A stretch of DNA of 64,000 nt from Rotaria sordida (lineage: Eukaryota; Rotifera; Eurotatoria; Philodinida; Philodinidae). A model generated the notes under the pieces. It saw nothing but the letters and a program-made list of their open reading frames with translations, was not told the DNA's origin and made no database searches. Numbering within the stretch: the stretch's first letter is position 1; every line of letters begins with the position of its first letter. Positions 20,966 to 33,635 of this stretch are shown here, one piece after another. Location: positions 1 through 64,000 of the forward strand of contig CAJNOL010000487.1 in the NCBI GenBank assembly GCA_905250125.1. The letters are read 5' to 3'. A program made the translations under genes and the position numbers.

Positions 20966-21911
20966 TTATTTGATTAAATGTTCAAAATAGTCGCCATTAT
21001 TATTTATACATAGTTCCATCCTTTCTAACAGTTTGTCAAAAGTCACATAGCGAAAGATCTGGTGAATATGGTGGATGTGGCATTATTTCAATACCTTCTT
21101 CTGTTAACTAATTAATAACATCCCGATGTCTATGAGGCCAACCATTATCATGAAGCAATTTGAAACCTTTTGTGCGTATTGATTTTTCTTGTTTGTGTAT
21201 TTCATTGATAACAGGCTTCAGACAATTTTCAATATAATAGTCGTGATCAATAGTCTTGTCTTTATGTACACTATGTACAAGAACAGGACCAGTCGATTTA
21301 AAAAATAAACAAAACAATGTTCTGGGTTCGAATCTATTTCGACAAACAATGGCCCTTGGCGGTTCATTTTCACTAACCCAAGTAGTATTGCTTGACTTCC
21401 GACTTATTTGCCTATGATAAATCCATGTCTCATCACCAGTGATAATATCGCATAATCGCCATGTTCCATTTCGAAATTTTGCTAAATTTTGACGACAAAT
21501 TTTAAGTCGTTGTTGCTTCTGTTCGTCATTGAAATGATGGGCAACTCAACGTGATATAACTTTTCTCATCTTTAGACAATCATGAATAATTCGTTCTACT
21601 GTACCATGAGAGAGAGAAGTTTCAGCTATAATATCATTGTAAGTTGAATGTGGATCATCTTCAATAATTTGTCGAACGCATTCAATATTTTCATCTGTAA
21701 GTACTGAAACCGGACGATCAGATCGATAGTCATTACTGACATCTTCTCTCCCTTCACGAAAATGTTTTGCCCATCTTTTGACTGTTCGATATGATGGAGC
21801 ATCAGATCCCAATGCTGTTGTAAGTTTGTCACAGATTGTTTTTCCATCTACTTCTAAAATAGTTCGAATTTTAATATAGTATCGATCAAACTCATTAATT
21901 ATGTTTAACAA
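20966..21911 (-). pseudogene. Decayed mariner transposase
   Basis: The N-terminal 121 residues (21911-21549) contain the paired helix-turn-helix region of mariner (GKTICDKL, SYRTVKRWAKHFREG, SHGTVERII). All three catalytic Asp motifs remain recognisable: D1 in TGDETWIYH, D2 in LLHDNGWPH and D3 in HPPYSPDLSLCDF. The usual C-terminus is present as CINNNGDYFEH. The gene is dead. A TGA replaces the Trp of the conserved RW-V-H motif at 21546-21548, a TAG follows RDVIN at 21108, and a TGA after CDF is followed by a frame change and loss of the segment that normally separates CDF from the C-terminus. The upstream Ala of the D2 motif is also changed. I could not identify the element's inverted ends. 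It abuts the right end of the 4.2-kb element. Confidence 0.85.
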
Positions 21912-22397
21912 CTTTTTAAAAACTGAAATCAGATTCTGTGATTGTCATGCGTTGATGTCGTTTGTAATTATCAAGTTTGTTACGCAATAGAAAATATTTA
22001 TTACGCAATACATAGGCCCAGGTCAATAACAACGTTTTCTTGGCCTTGATAAATAATAACGAATATGACTATGGGATCAAGAAAAGATCCAGAGAAACAA
22101 AAGAAAACAATGCAGATATGTATATGTATATTACTTGGCGTGCTGCCAAGAACAGAACGAAAAAGAAAATAGAAAAACAACAACAGGAATAGAAAAAGAA
22201 ACAGAAAATGACAACACTTAATGTCACCATATTATAGACTTTATCTGAAAGAATGGTAGAATTAAATCCAAGGTAGAGTTGTTATATGCATTATTATAGA
22301 TGAGGCATTTTACTATGTATTCATGCAATAAAACTTTCGATACTAAGTGTTTTATAAGATTCAAAATGTCATGGCTAGAACTTTTGGTCCACCCTAA
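21912..22397. other. Region without a supported gene
   Basis: This should include the 5' flank of the dead mariner. The minus ORF at 22001-22183 has no recognisable domain. No repeat was found here. Confidence 0.35.
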
Positions 22398-22733
22398 GTA
22401 AATGAATCTATTGCCTACTTAGCTGGTGAACAACAAAAACTTTATCTTCGACAAGAACATTTCCTCTTACATCAATCCTTCATCGAAGTGCATGAAGATC
22501 GCTCTAGTCTTCTTTTCTTTACTCGATCTGAACGCAATTTTATCATTGCAAACCTTTTCAAAGAAATTAAATTAAATTACACCACATCATGTGGACACTT
22601 ATCTACTCTGGAAACAGTTAGAATATTGTTGAAATTTCAAGTTATTTCGTCTCATCCAAACACAATATATGATACGTTAGTTCCCAATGAAATTGATCGT
22701 TTTATTATCATCAGCTATTTTACATTACGGTAG
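22398..22733 (+). pseudogene. Unrecognised coding-like fragment
   Basis: A frame opens after TAA at 22395-22397 and runs 111 codons to TAG, with no ATG near its beginning. The text (SIAYLAGEQQKLYLRQEHF, SSLLFFTRSERNFIIANLF) has normal protein-like composition and better codon balance than the surrounding chance ORFs. The FFTRSERNFIIANL segment has a faint look of the cytosolic N-terminal domain of anoctamins (FFTxxxRxxII), but this is not enough for a call. It could be a single exon or a gene relic. No partner exons were recognised nearby. Confidence 0.3.
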
Positions 22734-24195
22734 CCAATGTTGTACTATAATGTATTCCGCCTAACTACTATTCCGTTTTTCGATTATGGGAGATTTACAA
22801 AACTAGCACATACATTACTATATATAGCTTAACACATAAATAATAATTCCACAGTCGAATGGTATTCAGGCAATTATTGTATTGAACAAATGCTAAATGG
22901 CAGTAATCGGGGTACTCGTAGAAAATGAATCAGTGTTTTCGCACATTTCTTATGAGTAAAAATAATGCACTCGTGGTGGGTAATTTCATCTGAATCCAAC
23001 ATCACCTCCTTAAAACAGTGAATTGCTGCAATTGTTTTGATGTCGAAAGTAGGACACAACTGTTACTTTTTTACTTAAAATATAAAACGAAATCCAACTT
23101 TTTTCTTTAGAATCAACTCACCCGGAATACGTGTTGTACCTTACAAGCCGTGTCTATTGTACATATTGAACATGAAAAAATGTCATCATGTGACAATTTT
23201 CAATTGACAGGTAAATTGAATCAATGCTGCTTTTGACTTTCGACAACAAATAAAAAGACAGAAACACAGCATCTTTATTGTATTTCTTGTAGGAACTGAA
23301 AATAATACTGTTTGGCAACGCAGGTGTATGTGCTCTAAAACATTCGCGATGGAAAATCCCCATTTTTTTCCATAATAATCATTTTAATATTGACCATTAC
23401 TGTTTGTTGCTGATTAAAGAGTTGGATTCGTTGCCCATTAATAACAATATTAGCTACATCAAAATCACAATCCCTAAATCTGCAATGGTCACATAAAACA
23501 AGACATTTTAAATATTGAACTATAAATAAATACATAAAATATAGCTTCACAAAAAGACTAGTATTAATTTGATTGTGGTTTTGAACTTAAAGAGTTCTTA
23601 AAAGATAGAATGTATTAAAATGAAATACACATGATACAAAACATTAAAAATAATTACATAGCGCATCTATCGAAAAAAAATTGTAACTATCAATAATGAC
23701 GTTTTCTAGGCAGATAATTAACGGTTAAAACTGCGTTTAGAGTGTTTTAACGTATGTAAACGTGTTTCCTCGGGAAAGAACACATCTAAACAATATTTTT
23801 CTGTTTCGCCTAGATTACTACAAAATAAGTTGTAACTTGAAAATTATATTAATACTACGTTCTCAGTAAGTAGTGCCATTATCACTTACTAGCTTTGATG
23901 TGAGTGTGACTGTGTAAGTAATTTATGTTAAAACTCGAATTAGTCTGCAGATCAATGAACTCTAACGAAGCAAAGGTATTTCAAACAATACTATCATTGG
24001 TTGATCAATTAAGTTTGAATATGTAAAGCAATAGTAGATTTTATACATAAGAACTACTTCAATTGCAACAGAATGTCTTCATTACCAACGGATACACGAA
24101 GTATTGATTACACAATGACATTTACTCGACAAGACTTCGTAGGAGAAAAAAATTGATTCTTACATTGATCATAATTTATTGAGAATTATATAATT
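22734..24195. other. Region without a supported gene
   Basis: Several minus-strand frames of 60-71 codons (22874-23059, 23154-23363, 23335-23550) show no domain. I see no repeat or RNA structure. Confidence 0.4.
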
Positions 24196-24511
24196 ACTAG
24201 CGAGAACCCGTGCATACTGCACGACAGGTTTTTTTTCTTTAATGTACGACCTCAAATCTTTAATCTTTCACTCGGTAAAAGACACACAGACACTCGACAT
24301 TATGTACATAGAAGCCCTACGCCATGATACCCTTATATCGCTAATAGCCCATGTAGCCTTACGGTCTTATAGCCTTATATTTCTTGTAGCCTTGCCCGCT
24401 TATAGCCTTAGCCCTTCATAGCTTTACCCCTTATAGCCTTTTTTGGCCTTTAACCTTTGATCAGGCACAGACAGACACGCAGACACTGAACATTATATAT
24501 ATATAGATTTG
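24195..24511. repeat. Unclassified interspersed repeat with degenerate TATAGCCTTA minisatellite
   Basis: It starts near CTAGCGAGAACCCGTGCATA and ends with CAGACACTGAACATT and a TATATATATAGAT tail. In between, TAGCCTTA/TATAGCC-like units recur at least six times (24345-24450), and a CAGACA-type motif occurs near both ends. AACCCGTGC starts with AT-rich tails are common among non-autonomous animal repeats, but I cannot assign a family. Confidence 0.4.
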
Positions 24512-24544
24512 TCTTGTTTGTTTTCTAAACTGATGAGTTCATTT

Positions 24545-25310
24545 TTGTGTACTCAAAAAGTGAGTACACTCTAGAATCAATCAGTGCGTCCGGCCGTCCG
24601 TTTACACGATAACTTTTGAAAGGAGAGTCAGATCACGATGAAATTTTCTATACAGTTTAGTCTCAACAATATCTCGGTCGAGTTCGAAGATGAGAATGAT
24701 TGGCCGAGCTGTTCCTGAGTTATTGCAAAAATAGTCATTATTCCCTATGCTTTCCTATGCGAAGATCGACCTATCCTCGCTTTCGTAAACAACTTTTTCT
24801 ATCATAGTCAAATAAAACCCCAACTGTTATATACCATTCGATAGAGAATTTCACGAGCTACAAAATGGTATATAAAACATAAAGAAACAAGAAGGCTAAC
24901 TCACTTATTGCAAAGATAATTAGACTGGAATTGGTTCTGTTTTTATTCACGCTCTAATTGATCCACAATTAGAGCTCTGTCTTTCGATCACAGAGATGAT
25001 AGTTCGAGGTTTTCTGAGACGAAGAACTCGAACCTATACTCCGCTTGCCTCAAAATATCATTGGTTGAGCAGAGATCAATAGAAATTAAGTTATAGGAAA
25101 AACGACTTTCTTAGAGTAACTCGAGACGAAGAGTTCAAATTTGAGCTGTATTCGCTCCCAAGTCCTATTGGTTGAGCAATAGCCAATAGAAATCAAATGT
25201 TTATAGGAAAGATTTGCTAGGATAATTTTTACGCCCACATATTCTATGATGACTCATCTGTCTCCTTCACTTTTTGAAGTATACATAACTCTCGGATTTA
25301 AATCCGAGGT
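24545..25310. repeat. Unclassified repeat with hairpin ends
   Basis: The left end holds the hairpin TGTACTCA-AAAAG-TGAGTACA (about 24548-24568). The right side holds a related inverted copy (CACTTTTTGAAGTATAC, about 25268) and then the perfect 18-bp palindrome CTCGGATTTAAATCCGAG (about 25293-25310). An internal hairpin GCTCTAATTG-ATCCA-CAATTAGAGC lies near 24951-24975. Base composition is less AT-rich than the flanks. No coding frame. It is probably a mobile element, but the family is unknown. Confidence 0.4.
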
Positions 25311-26470
25311 TTCTACATTTATATATTATTTCTTTGTGAATTTGTTTTATTATTAAATCATTTGAAAACAATCAATAATAAATAATATATAATTAATTGA
25401 CGAATTATTATCAAACAATATTATATATTAGGCAAATATAATCAATATTTCATTACATACATTTCTTATTTTATTACTTAACTCGTAATCATATACAATT
25501 AACTGATTCTATAATAACAAAAATATTTCAAGAAAAATTAATATTATCATCAATATTATAATTATTAGTTAATTATGTTTTATTAATATTTTTTTTTTCG
25601 GTGATAGAATGTTCAAATCAAGATAATTACGATCAATGTTGGAAAAATAAATTACATCTCTACTCATTAAAAATTTCAACATTAGAAATATTTGAATTAA
25701 TAATATAATCTTTGTTTAATAATATTATTATATTTATCAAAACCTTTAACAATAAAACATAAATAAATAAAAAAATTTCATTGATGTGATTTTGAAAAAT
25801 TTCTTTTAAAATAAAGAATATATCATAATTGGAATAGTTTATATAAAAAAACATTTCAACAACAATTAATAACTCATCATAGATAGAAAAGTTATTTGTT
25901 GATCTATAATTAGTAACAATATGTTACTTAATATGTAAATTCATTTGAAAAATCTTTATTAATGAAAAAACAAAAATTATTCATTGCATAAATTATCATA
26001 GATTATTTACATATTATATGTAATGATAATCTTTGAAAATAATCCTATGAATATTTACAATTATGATTATTCTTATTGATAAAATTAAAAAATTTTATAT
26101 AGATAATTTTGGAAACATTTTTATTTATATTGGAATGTTTGTATAATTTCGCTGATGCATAAAAAACTATGCAAGAAAGAAATAAAGAATTTTAATTGAT
26201 TATTGAAAAAGATCAAAATCAAGAAGATTTCTTACATCGTTTGTTTTCATTGATATCTCTTTACTTTTGTTGAAAAAGACTAATATATTTAAAGAGTTTA
26301 TTCGACAAGTAAACTTTTTCAATATAGATTTTTTTTTTAGTATCAGTTCATTAATTTTTACTATCAAAGGCATAGAATCAAATAAGAACAATACTTATCG
26401 ATGATAAAAAAAAATAGCAAAACGTCGCTTTCTCAAGCTTTTACATATAAAAGTTTTATTATTAATTTAT
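25311..26470. other. Very AT-rich block
   Basis: The composition is visibly more AT-rich than the rest of the window, with long A/T runs. The minus ORFs at 25660-25854 and 26200-26391 consist almost wholly of F, I, L, N and K, as expected from composition alone. No gene, RNA or ordered repeat was recognised. Confidence 0.5.
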
Positions 26471-29437
26471 TTATTCAGTTGCTGATAACGAATCTCTTTG
26501 TGTATCCATCACGATAATATAGAAATGTCGATCTGTCACGCTCAACTTAAAATGTAAACAAATTTGTTTCGTTTTAAAAGTCGGACGAAAAAAAAAAGTG
26601 TTTTGAGCACCTCAAAAATAAGACAAATGAAGATCAAATTAATTATATATGAAGTGAGCAAAAAAAAATAGTATTTTTACAAAAAACAACAACACATAGA
26701 TAATGGATTCAATCAAGACCAATTTAAGGGTAAGAATTTGGATGTAACTATCTCAAGATAAATCTTCCTGACATTATAGTGTTTTTGAACGATTTTTACT
26801 TCTGATTCTAAAAGCATATTAGATAAATGCTGTGAATGTATGCCGAATTGACTAAATTATTTCGCTAATAAAAGTACGTATTTCATATTTCTAAATCAAT
26901 AAATGGGAAGATATCCTTTGAACTCATTTTCATGTAGATCGAACACTTTGAATACGAATAAGAGCAAAGCCAAGTTCATTGTTGTGTAGTCAATGGAATA
27001 GATTAACTATTACATTCGAAGACTTCCAATAGAGTGGTAACCGAAGTGTGTTAGACTTTGCATCGAACACGATATACTGATATGGGAATTTTCAGAACAA
27101 ACTTATTTGTTTATGAATGTGAAACCAATAAGGACGGATAAGAATTGAAATGAGATAGAGTTGCCTACAAACTTTGATATTCTTCATAGAAGCTACTGTA
27201 TACAACATTTTCGAATAAAGATAGTTTCAAAAGAAAATTCAATAGCACGAATTTTCAGAAAACCTAAAGTTGAAATCGAATTGGAGTTTGGTCATCTCTG
27301 TCTAGGTCAAATAATCCAACCATAAGACCTTTTACAATTCTTGCAAGATCATATAGAAACTTACTGTACGATCTTTTATGATTGCTCAAGATCGTATGAA
27401 AATCATATATGACCTTAATTTTAGACTTCATACGATCTTCGAAGATTCATGCATGATTTTCCAGAATTTCCTACAACGTTGTATAGCAAATTTTCTCTCA
27501 TATTTTTAATAGTCCATTGTCCTGATAGGCAAGAGAGGAAGGAAATTGCATCTCTGTTTTTCCGCGCCTATGCTGAAGAAATAGCCACGGTAAATAAAGG
27601 TTTATCTTTTATAAATTCATATACGATCAAGTTTTGCTATTCCACTAAACCTAAATGAACAAAATGATCTAGAATAGAGAAATAAGTAACTTAAAATAAA
27701 AAAAAGACTTACTACATTGAATTGATCCTTGAAATACTCTAAATAAGATACATGCGACTATATTATAGTAAGAAACATATTAAACGTTACAGTTAGATAT
27801 TTGTACAATTTTGTAAGGCCATACAATATAAACTTACGACATCCAATAGTCTGTAGATCTGATACGGTCTTTGCAAGATTCTTGTATCTAGATGACTGTT
27901 TCACATTCTTTGTTTTTAGACCATTTCTTCTATGGATACCAAATCAACTAGTCAATTCAATGCTAAACTATTTGAGTAAGTCATTGTAATATTTTATGAC
28001 AAATTACTTCATCTGATTCAATTCTTGCGCAGTAATATTGCAAATATTGACAAAGACATTAGTTTTGATTTCTTAATATTGTGGGCAACGTTATTCCGCA
28101 TTATTGGTTGTTTAATAGCGTCTTTCATTGTCAACTGGCAATTTACTTCGATCATTGGTTACTTAAGAAAATTTTTTATTAAATAGTTTCGACTGATGTC
28201 AAGGACTACAATAATTATGCTTTGGATGCATTAATCAATCGATTGATACTATTCGACGCACCTTAACTTGCCCTACTATGTTCTATATTTGTTTTCTCAG
28301 CTCTATATAGGTCCTTTATGATAATAATATTATTTTGTCTTTTTTTCTTTCATTTTTCTCTTAACACTGAGGTTTTTTTTTTTTATCGTATTTCTTATTC
28401 AAGACTTTATTGTATTAAATAAATGTATATGTATAGCACTCGATCTCTACTATAGAGACGTGTAATCGACTTAAAAGAAAAAAGTGATGGGAGACTTTTG
28501 GCATGCATTGTACTATAGAAATATTTAGTTTAATTTCCAAATTTCAACTAGTTGAAAGAAAACCCAGTGTTGCTTGTTTAAGGACAATCTCTCTCTTTCC
28601 ATTACAAAAATTCTCAGTGATGAGTGGCTCTACTGAGCAAGATTTTTTGGTAAAAATTTGAAAGAGGCAAAAAGCTTCGGTGATCTCAAATAAAGTCAAT
28701 AATAATTGAAAGTTTTCACATTGTATATATGCATACGCAGCGCAATTTCGTGGAAACAACAAACAAAATCATAATAGATAGTTCCAGAAAGATCTTCGAA
28801 AGAATTACAAGATTTGATATTTAGAATCATGAAGTTGGTTTTTTTATGAATATACTTTATCGCTACAACTAAAAACATAGCTATCTCTTAAATAGCAAGC
28901 AAGATTGATCAATAGATGGCGTGAAAAATTTGATTGGATGATCATTGGAGGACTTGAATATATGTTTTTTAAATGGCGTTACATTCTTCATTATTCTAAG
29001 ATATTTAATTTCAATTGTTTAAGCAGTTTTCTCCGATTCAGATTACATTCAAATCTTATTTCAATTCGTGAGTATTTTGTCTTTTTTTCTTTTTGTCTTT
29101 CGAATTCAAATAGAGAAGTTCATAATCGAAGAGGAAACGAAATTCTGTGAAATTTTCTTCTTGATTGAAATTACACAAAACAAAGAAAGAATATGTCCTT
29201 GTTTAGAAGCTCATCTACGTACAATATCAATCCTACACACAAACAGACGTTTCGTTTTCCATGGATTCATTTTTATATTTTGAAAATATCTTAGTTTATT
29301 ATTCTAGGAGTGGTTCTACACAATCAATTCCTATTTTGTATTCTTTAAAAAACATAATAAAATAATAATTTGGGTTTCTCTTCTTTTCTTTTCTATAGGC
29401 ATTTTTTTTTCTTTCTTTATTATTTGAGTAAATCAAG
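26471..29437. other. Region without a supported gene
   Basis: AT-rich sequence. Around 27320-27440 a loose repeat of the AAGATCGTATGA/CATACGATCTT type occurs on both strands. The short ORFs (27449-27658, 27801-27989, 28544-28878, 28905-29283) lack domains. The right side must contain the RBM39 promoter. Confidence 0.4.
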
Positions 29438-29503
29438 GTAAAAATTATTTAAAAGAAAATTAATTATATTTATTTATTTTTGTTTTTTTACTTTTTCTTT
29501 TAG
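29438..29503 (+). other. Probable 5'UTR intron of the RBM39-like gene
   Basis: AATCAAG|GTAAAA at 29438 and a long T-rich tract with CTTTTAG ending at 29503 frame a 66-bp intron typical for this genome, 7 bp before the ATG at 29511. Confidence 0.4.
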
Positions 29504-29510
29504 ATAGGAA

Positions 29511-31804
29511 ATGGCTGATGATACTGAAATTGAACGAATGCTTGAAGAAAAAATGCATGAAGATGAACAAACAAATAAACAACAAAATGGAGAAAAAAAA
29601 GACAAAGATAAAGATAAAGATAAAGATAAAGAAAAAAAACATAAAAAACATAAACATCACAAACATCATAAATCACATAAAAATGATAAAAAACATGAAC
29701 GAAAACGAAGTCGTTCACCAATTAATGATCATCGTCGTCGTCGTTCACCAACACCACCAACATTATCTAGTGGTAAACGACGTGATGTTAATTCTGAATT
29801 ACATCAATTAGCTCAAACATTAAGTCGACAAGGAAGTTCAAAAGATCATTCAACAACAAAAACAAATCGTCGTGAAAAATCACCAGAATTAACACCAGAA
29901 GAACGAGATCTTCGGACAGTATTTTGTAAGTAAAACATATTTATGGGATCAAATTTTTTTTTTTTTGATTCCAATGATTTTATTTTCTTTTGACTCAGCA
30001 GCACTTGACTTATATCATTTATATATGTTTATCTTTAGGTATGCAATTAGCAGCAATGATTCGACCACGTGATCTTGAAGAATTTTTTTCACGGGTTGGT
30101 AAAGTTCGTGATGTACGTTTAATAACAGATCCTCGAACACGTCGATCAAAAGGTGTTGCTTATGTTGAATTTCGTGATTTAACTTGTGTTCAAGCAGCTC
30201 TTGCTTTATCTGGTGAAAAAGTTCTTGGTATACCAATTATTGTTAAACCATCAAATGCTGAAAAAAATCGTTTAGCAGCACAAGCAGCTGCAGCTGCTGC
30301 TGCACAAAATTCAGTTATGACAAATGGTATAACAGCACTTTCTGGAACAGTTATACCAACACATGGACCAATGAAATTATATGTTGGATCATTACATTTT
30401 AATATAACTGAAGATATGTTACGTGGTATATTTGAACCATTTGGACGTATTGATAATATTACACTAATGAAAGATCCTGATTCGACTCGATCGAGAGGAT
30501 ATGGTAAGTAGAGAAAGAGTTTGTTTTTTTTTTTTTTATAAACTAAAAAATAACGTTGTTTGTTTTTTTTTATTCAAGGTTTTATTCAATTTGCTCATGC
30601 TGAAGATGCTAAACGAGCTATGGAAAATTTAAATGGTTTTGAATTAGCTGGACGACCAATGAAAGTTGGTCATGTTACTGAACGACCCGGTGATATGACT
30701 GGTACAGTCGGTACAACATTTCCAACATATACCGGTGGCGTTTCATCATCATTTACATCTGCATCCAATCTTGATTCAGATGATCTTGATCATCGTGGTA
30801 TTAATTTAGGTGCAACTGGACGTTTAGCTTTAATGGCTAAATTAAGTGAAGGTAGTGGTTTACAAATGCCAAAACATGCTATTGATGCATTACAAGCTGC
30901 ACATATGCAAGCAGCTGGTTCTCAACATGTTCGTATACCTGAACCACCTAATCCACAACAATTAGCAACAGTAACAGCTGTTAGTACACAATGTTTTATG
31001 CTTTCAAATATGTTTGATCCAACTACAGAAGCTAATCATAATCCTGATTGGGCTAAAGAAATTCGTGATGAAGTTATTGAAGAATGTAATAAACATGGTG
31101 GTGTTGTGCATATTTATGTTGATGAAAAAAGTTCCGATGGAAATGTTTATGTTAAATGTTCGACTATTGCTAGTGGTAAGTTTTCTATGAAGAAGAATTG
31201 TTCATAATCTTCTCAACTTAAAAATTACTTTTGAATTCGAATTCTGTACATAAGGTAGATCCTAATGAGTTATTAAAAACCCTCTCTATCTAAGAATGTA
31301 TGTACTATCAAGTTCTATTGTGTACTGTTGACACATGAACAGAAGGCGGTACCTTCACCGTGAGTATAGTAGAAGGTGGCGCTCTTTATTCATATGTCAA
31401 TGGTACGCAATAGAGCTTGATAGTACATTATTAAATAGAGGGAAGTCTTTTCAACATCTCTAAAAATGTTTTGATTTGTACTGCCATATAATTATCGAGT
31501 TGATAGAAATTTTGGTAATTTTCTTTTTTGAAAATCTTAATATACCTAAAAAAAACAAATCACAAAATAGTTCGAAAGGGAAAGACGATCTTTCCTCCTC
31601 GAAATCCATCATTGTAATAAATTAATGTAATAATATTCATATTTGTTTTTTTTGTTTCTAGCGATCAATGCAGTCAATTCACTTCATGGTCGATTCTTTT
31701 CTGGTCGTACTGTCGTCGGAAATTATATACCAACTCAATCATATCATAAACTCTTTCCTGCAGCAAGCACAGCGATAACACCACTTGTTCTTTCATATCA
31801 ATAG
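29511..31804 (+). CDS. RBM39: RBM39/CAPER-like splicing factor
   Basis: Exons 29511-29925, 30039-30503, 30579-31175 and 31662-31804 join exactly in phase to 539 residues plus stop; human RBM39 is 530. The N-terminal 138 residues are Lys/Asp/His-rich, then an RS-like stretch (RKRSRSP, RRRRSPTPP). RRM1 lies at about 135-212 (RTVFCMQLAAMIRPRDLEEFF, RNP1 text SKGVAYVEF). RRM2 lies at about 251-326 (LYVGSLHFNITEDML, RGYGFIQF). The C-terminal U2AF-homology domain starts near CFMLSNMFDP and ends at SYHKLFP, close to the family's C-terminus. An Ala run sits between RRM1 and RRM2. The family works in the nucleus as a pre-mRNA splicing factor and transcription coactivator, binding U2AF/SF3B partners through the UHM. 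Intron 3 (31176-31661) carries a hairpin MITE. Identification is firm. Confidence 0.95.
31269..31454. mobile_element. Hairpin MITE in RBM39 intron 3
   Basis: Arms of about 85 bp are inverted copies. TGTACTATCAAGTTCTATTG on the left (about 31300) pairs with CAATAGAGCTTGATAGTACA on the right (about 31409), and GGCGGTACCTTC pairs with GAAGGTGGCGC at the centre. There is no coding. It lies wholly in the intron and leaves both splice sites intact. Confidence 0.7.
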
Positions 31805-32699
31805 ATTCTCCCGATTTACAAAACCATCATTCCAGTCAGAAAGAGAAAGACTGTATTCAATATATATATAAATATGTGTGTTTATTATTTCATGAAAAAA
31901 AAAACTTAACAATTACTGTTTTTCTTTTTTCTGTGTATGTCTTAGCAAACTAAAATGGTTTCGAACGAGACAAAAAAAAACTCTTTGCGTGCGTGTACGA
32001 CTAAACAAAGCAAAAATGTTTGACTTCAAAAAAAAAAATTTGTTTGTTTTTTTGTTCTATTGAAGATAAATAATGTAAAAAAAAAAAGGTCAACGACAAC
32101 ATTGTTCTCGTCAACGATATGATCAACAATAAATGAACTAATAAAATTTAGAAAGTGTTTTAACGAATTAAATTTACTGACAAAAAAACAAATCCTTTTT
32201 TGTAATTTAGATGAAGTATAAGAAATAAAATCGACAACCACAAAATCAATTATTATCAATGAAAAATATAATATGTATTTCAACAAAATAAGTTTATAAT
32301 ATCTAATTGACGATAGTATATATGTTAGCAGCAATATAGGAGCAAAATAAGGTGACATTTAAAAAAAAACAAACGATATAAACTTAAAAGTATTTTTTAT
32401 GGGTTCTTTTTTTTTTTGTTACGAACTTATTTAAAAGTCATAAATAATCACACAGACTTTGACCGTAATCGTGTATTACTTTTTTTTCTTTCATTTCATA
32501 CTGTTTTGTTCCTTTCTTTTCGTTATATTATCGTTAATAAAAGAATAAAATAAGACTAATATTTACGATCACGCCATTATCATCTGTTTAAGCTGATTTA
32601 TCCATATTCATATTTATATATATTTGTTTATTTATGTGAATATCATTTTTTTTTTGTCTTCCTATCCAGATAGATAAAATAATAAAAATAAAAATATCA
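31805..32699. other. RBM39 3'UTR and INSIG 5' region
   Basis: AT-rich sequence with many A/T runs and AATAAA-type motifs (for example around 32534-32551). The minus ORF at 32026-32358 (110 codons) is Phe/Ile/Leu-rich with no domain; I treat it as chance. Confidence 0.4.
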
Positions 32700-33635
32700 A
32701 TGACAACAATGTTTATTGACAGTATTGCTTCTTGTTCAATACGATCTATTAAATTATTTACTTTTGGTTGTACATTAGCCGTTGTACTTACAATATTTCA
32801 ATATGAACATAAATTACGATTATTTAATTCTCCTCGATTTATGCTGACTTTACCTATTTTGAGTCTCATACCGATATGTGGTTTTGGTGCAGGTAATTTA
32901 AAAAGATTTTTTTTTTTCATTGTTTTCTAGTTATTTTATTTTCTTTTTATAATAGCATTAGTCGGTCTTCTTTATCCTATGGTTATTTCTACGATTCAAC
33001 AAACATCTTTTCTTGAACATAATAATAATAATAATAATAATAATAATATAATACGAAAATCTGAAGTTTGTAAATCAGTTGTAATATTCCTTGGAATTAA
33101 TCATTTATGTGTTGTAAGTTGAACATTTATGTGAATAAAATATTGTAAAATTATATATATATATATATATGTTTTTTTCATAGAAAATTCCATTTCGAAG
33201 TGATCTTCATTTTACATTAACACTAGTATTTTTTTGTATAGCATTTTGGTGGTGGTTTGATCGAAGTATAATAACTTTTATTTTTTCAATTCTTGTATCA
33301 TTAATATTAACAACGATTACAGAAATTTTATTACGTGCTGGTGCACTTCAGTAAGTTGTTGTTATATTTTTTTTTAAATAAATCAATTCAAAATTTTCTT
33401 TTATAATTTTGTTATTAGATATACATATTCGGATTTTTATTTAAAAACTTGTGTACCTTGTCTAACATTTGCTGGTGCTATTCTTACAATTCAAATAACT
33501 AAATTACTATCACAGGTATGATATTTTAATATTAGATTTTTTTTTAAATTAATTTCATTTTTTTTTATATAGCCTGGTCAACCATCATCAACATTAGATA
33601 TTTCAAATGAACATGAACATATAAAAAATGATTGA
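32700..33635 (+). CDS. INSIG: INSIG (insulin-induced gene) ER sterol-sensing regulator
   Basis: Five exons (32700-32892, 32956-33113, 33184-33350, 33419-33515, 33573-33635) join in phase to 225 residues, the length of human INSIG2. Family text is clear: ALVGLLYP (INSIG VVGLLYP), FLGINHL (FVGINHA), FWWWFDRS (LWWTFDRS) and QYTYSDFYLKTCVPCLTFAG (QYTSPDFLYIRSWLPC...). It is a multipass ER membrane protein. INSIG proteins bind oxysterol, hold the SCAP-SREBP complex in the ER and promote HMG-CoA reductase turnover. An Asn run of about ten residues (AAT microsatellite, 33021-33050) sits in the loop after GLLYP and is unusual. The introns are 63-70 bp. Possible poly(A) signals occur at about 34016 and 34029. 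Whether the sterol or isoprenoid branch is the target in this animal cannot be seen here. Confidence 0.9.

Noticed and set aside
25660..26391. Possible mitochondrial-like membrane ORFs in the AT-rich block
   Set aside because: F/I/L/N/K composition is explained by base content. No family motif and no consistent second exon.
32026..32358. 110-codon minus ORF after RBM39
   Set aside because: Almost wholly hydrophobic and Lys/Asn codons from A/T runs in a 3'UTR region; no start context or domain.
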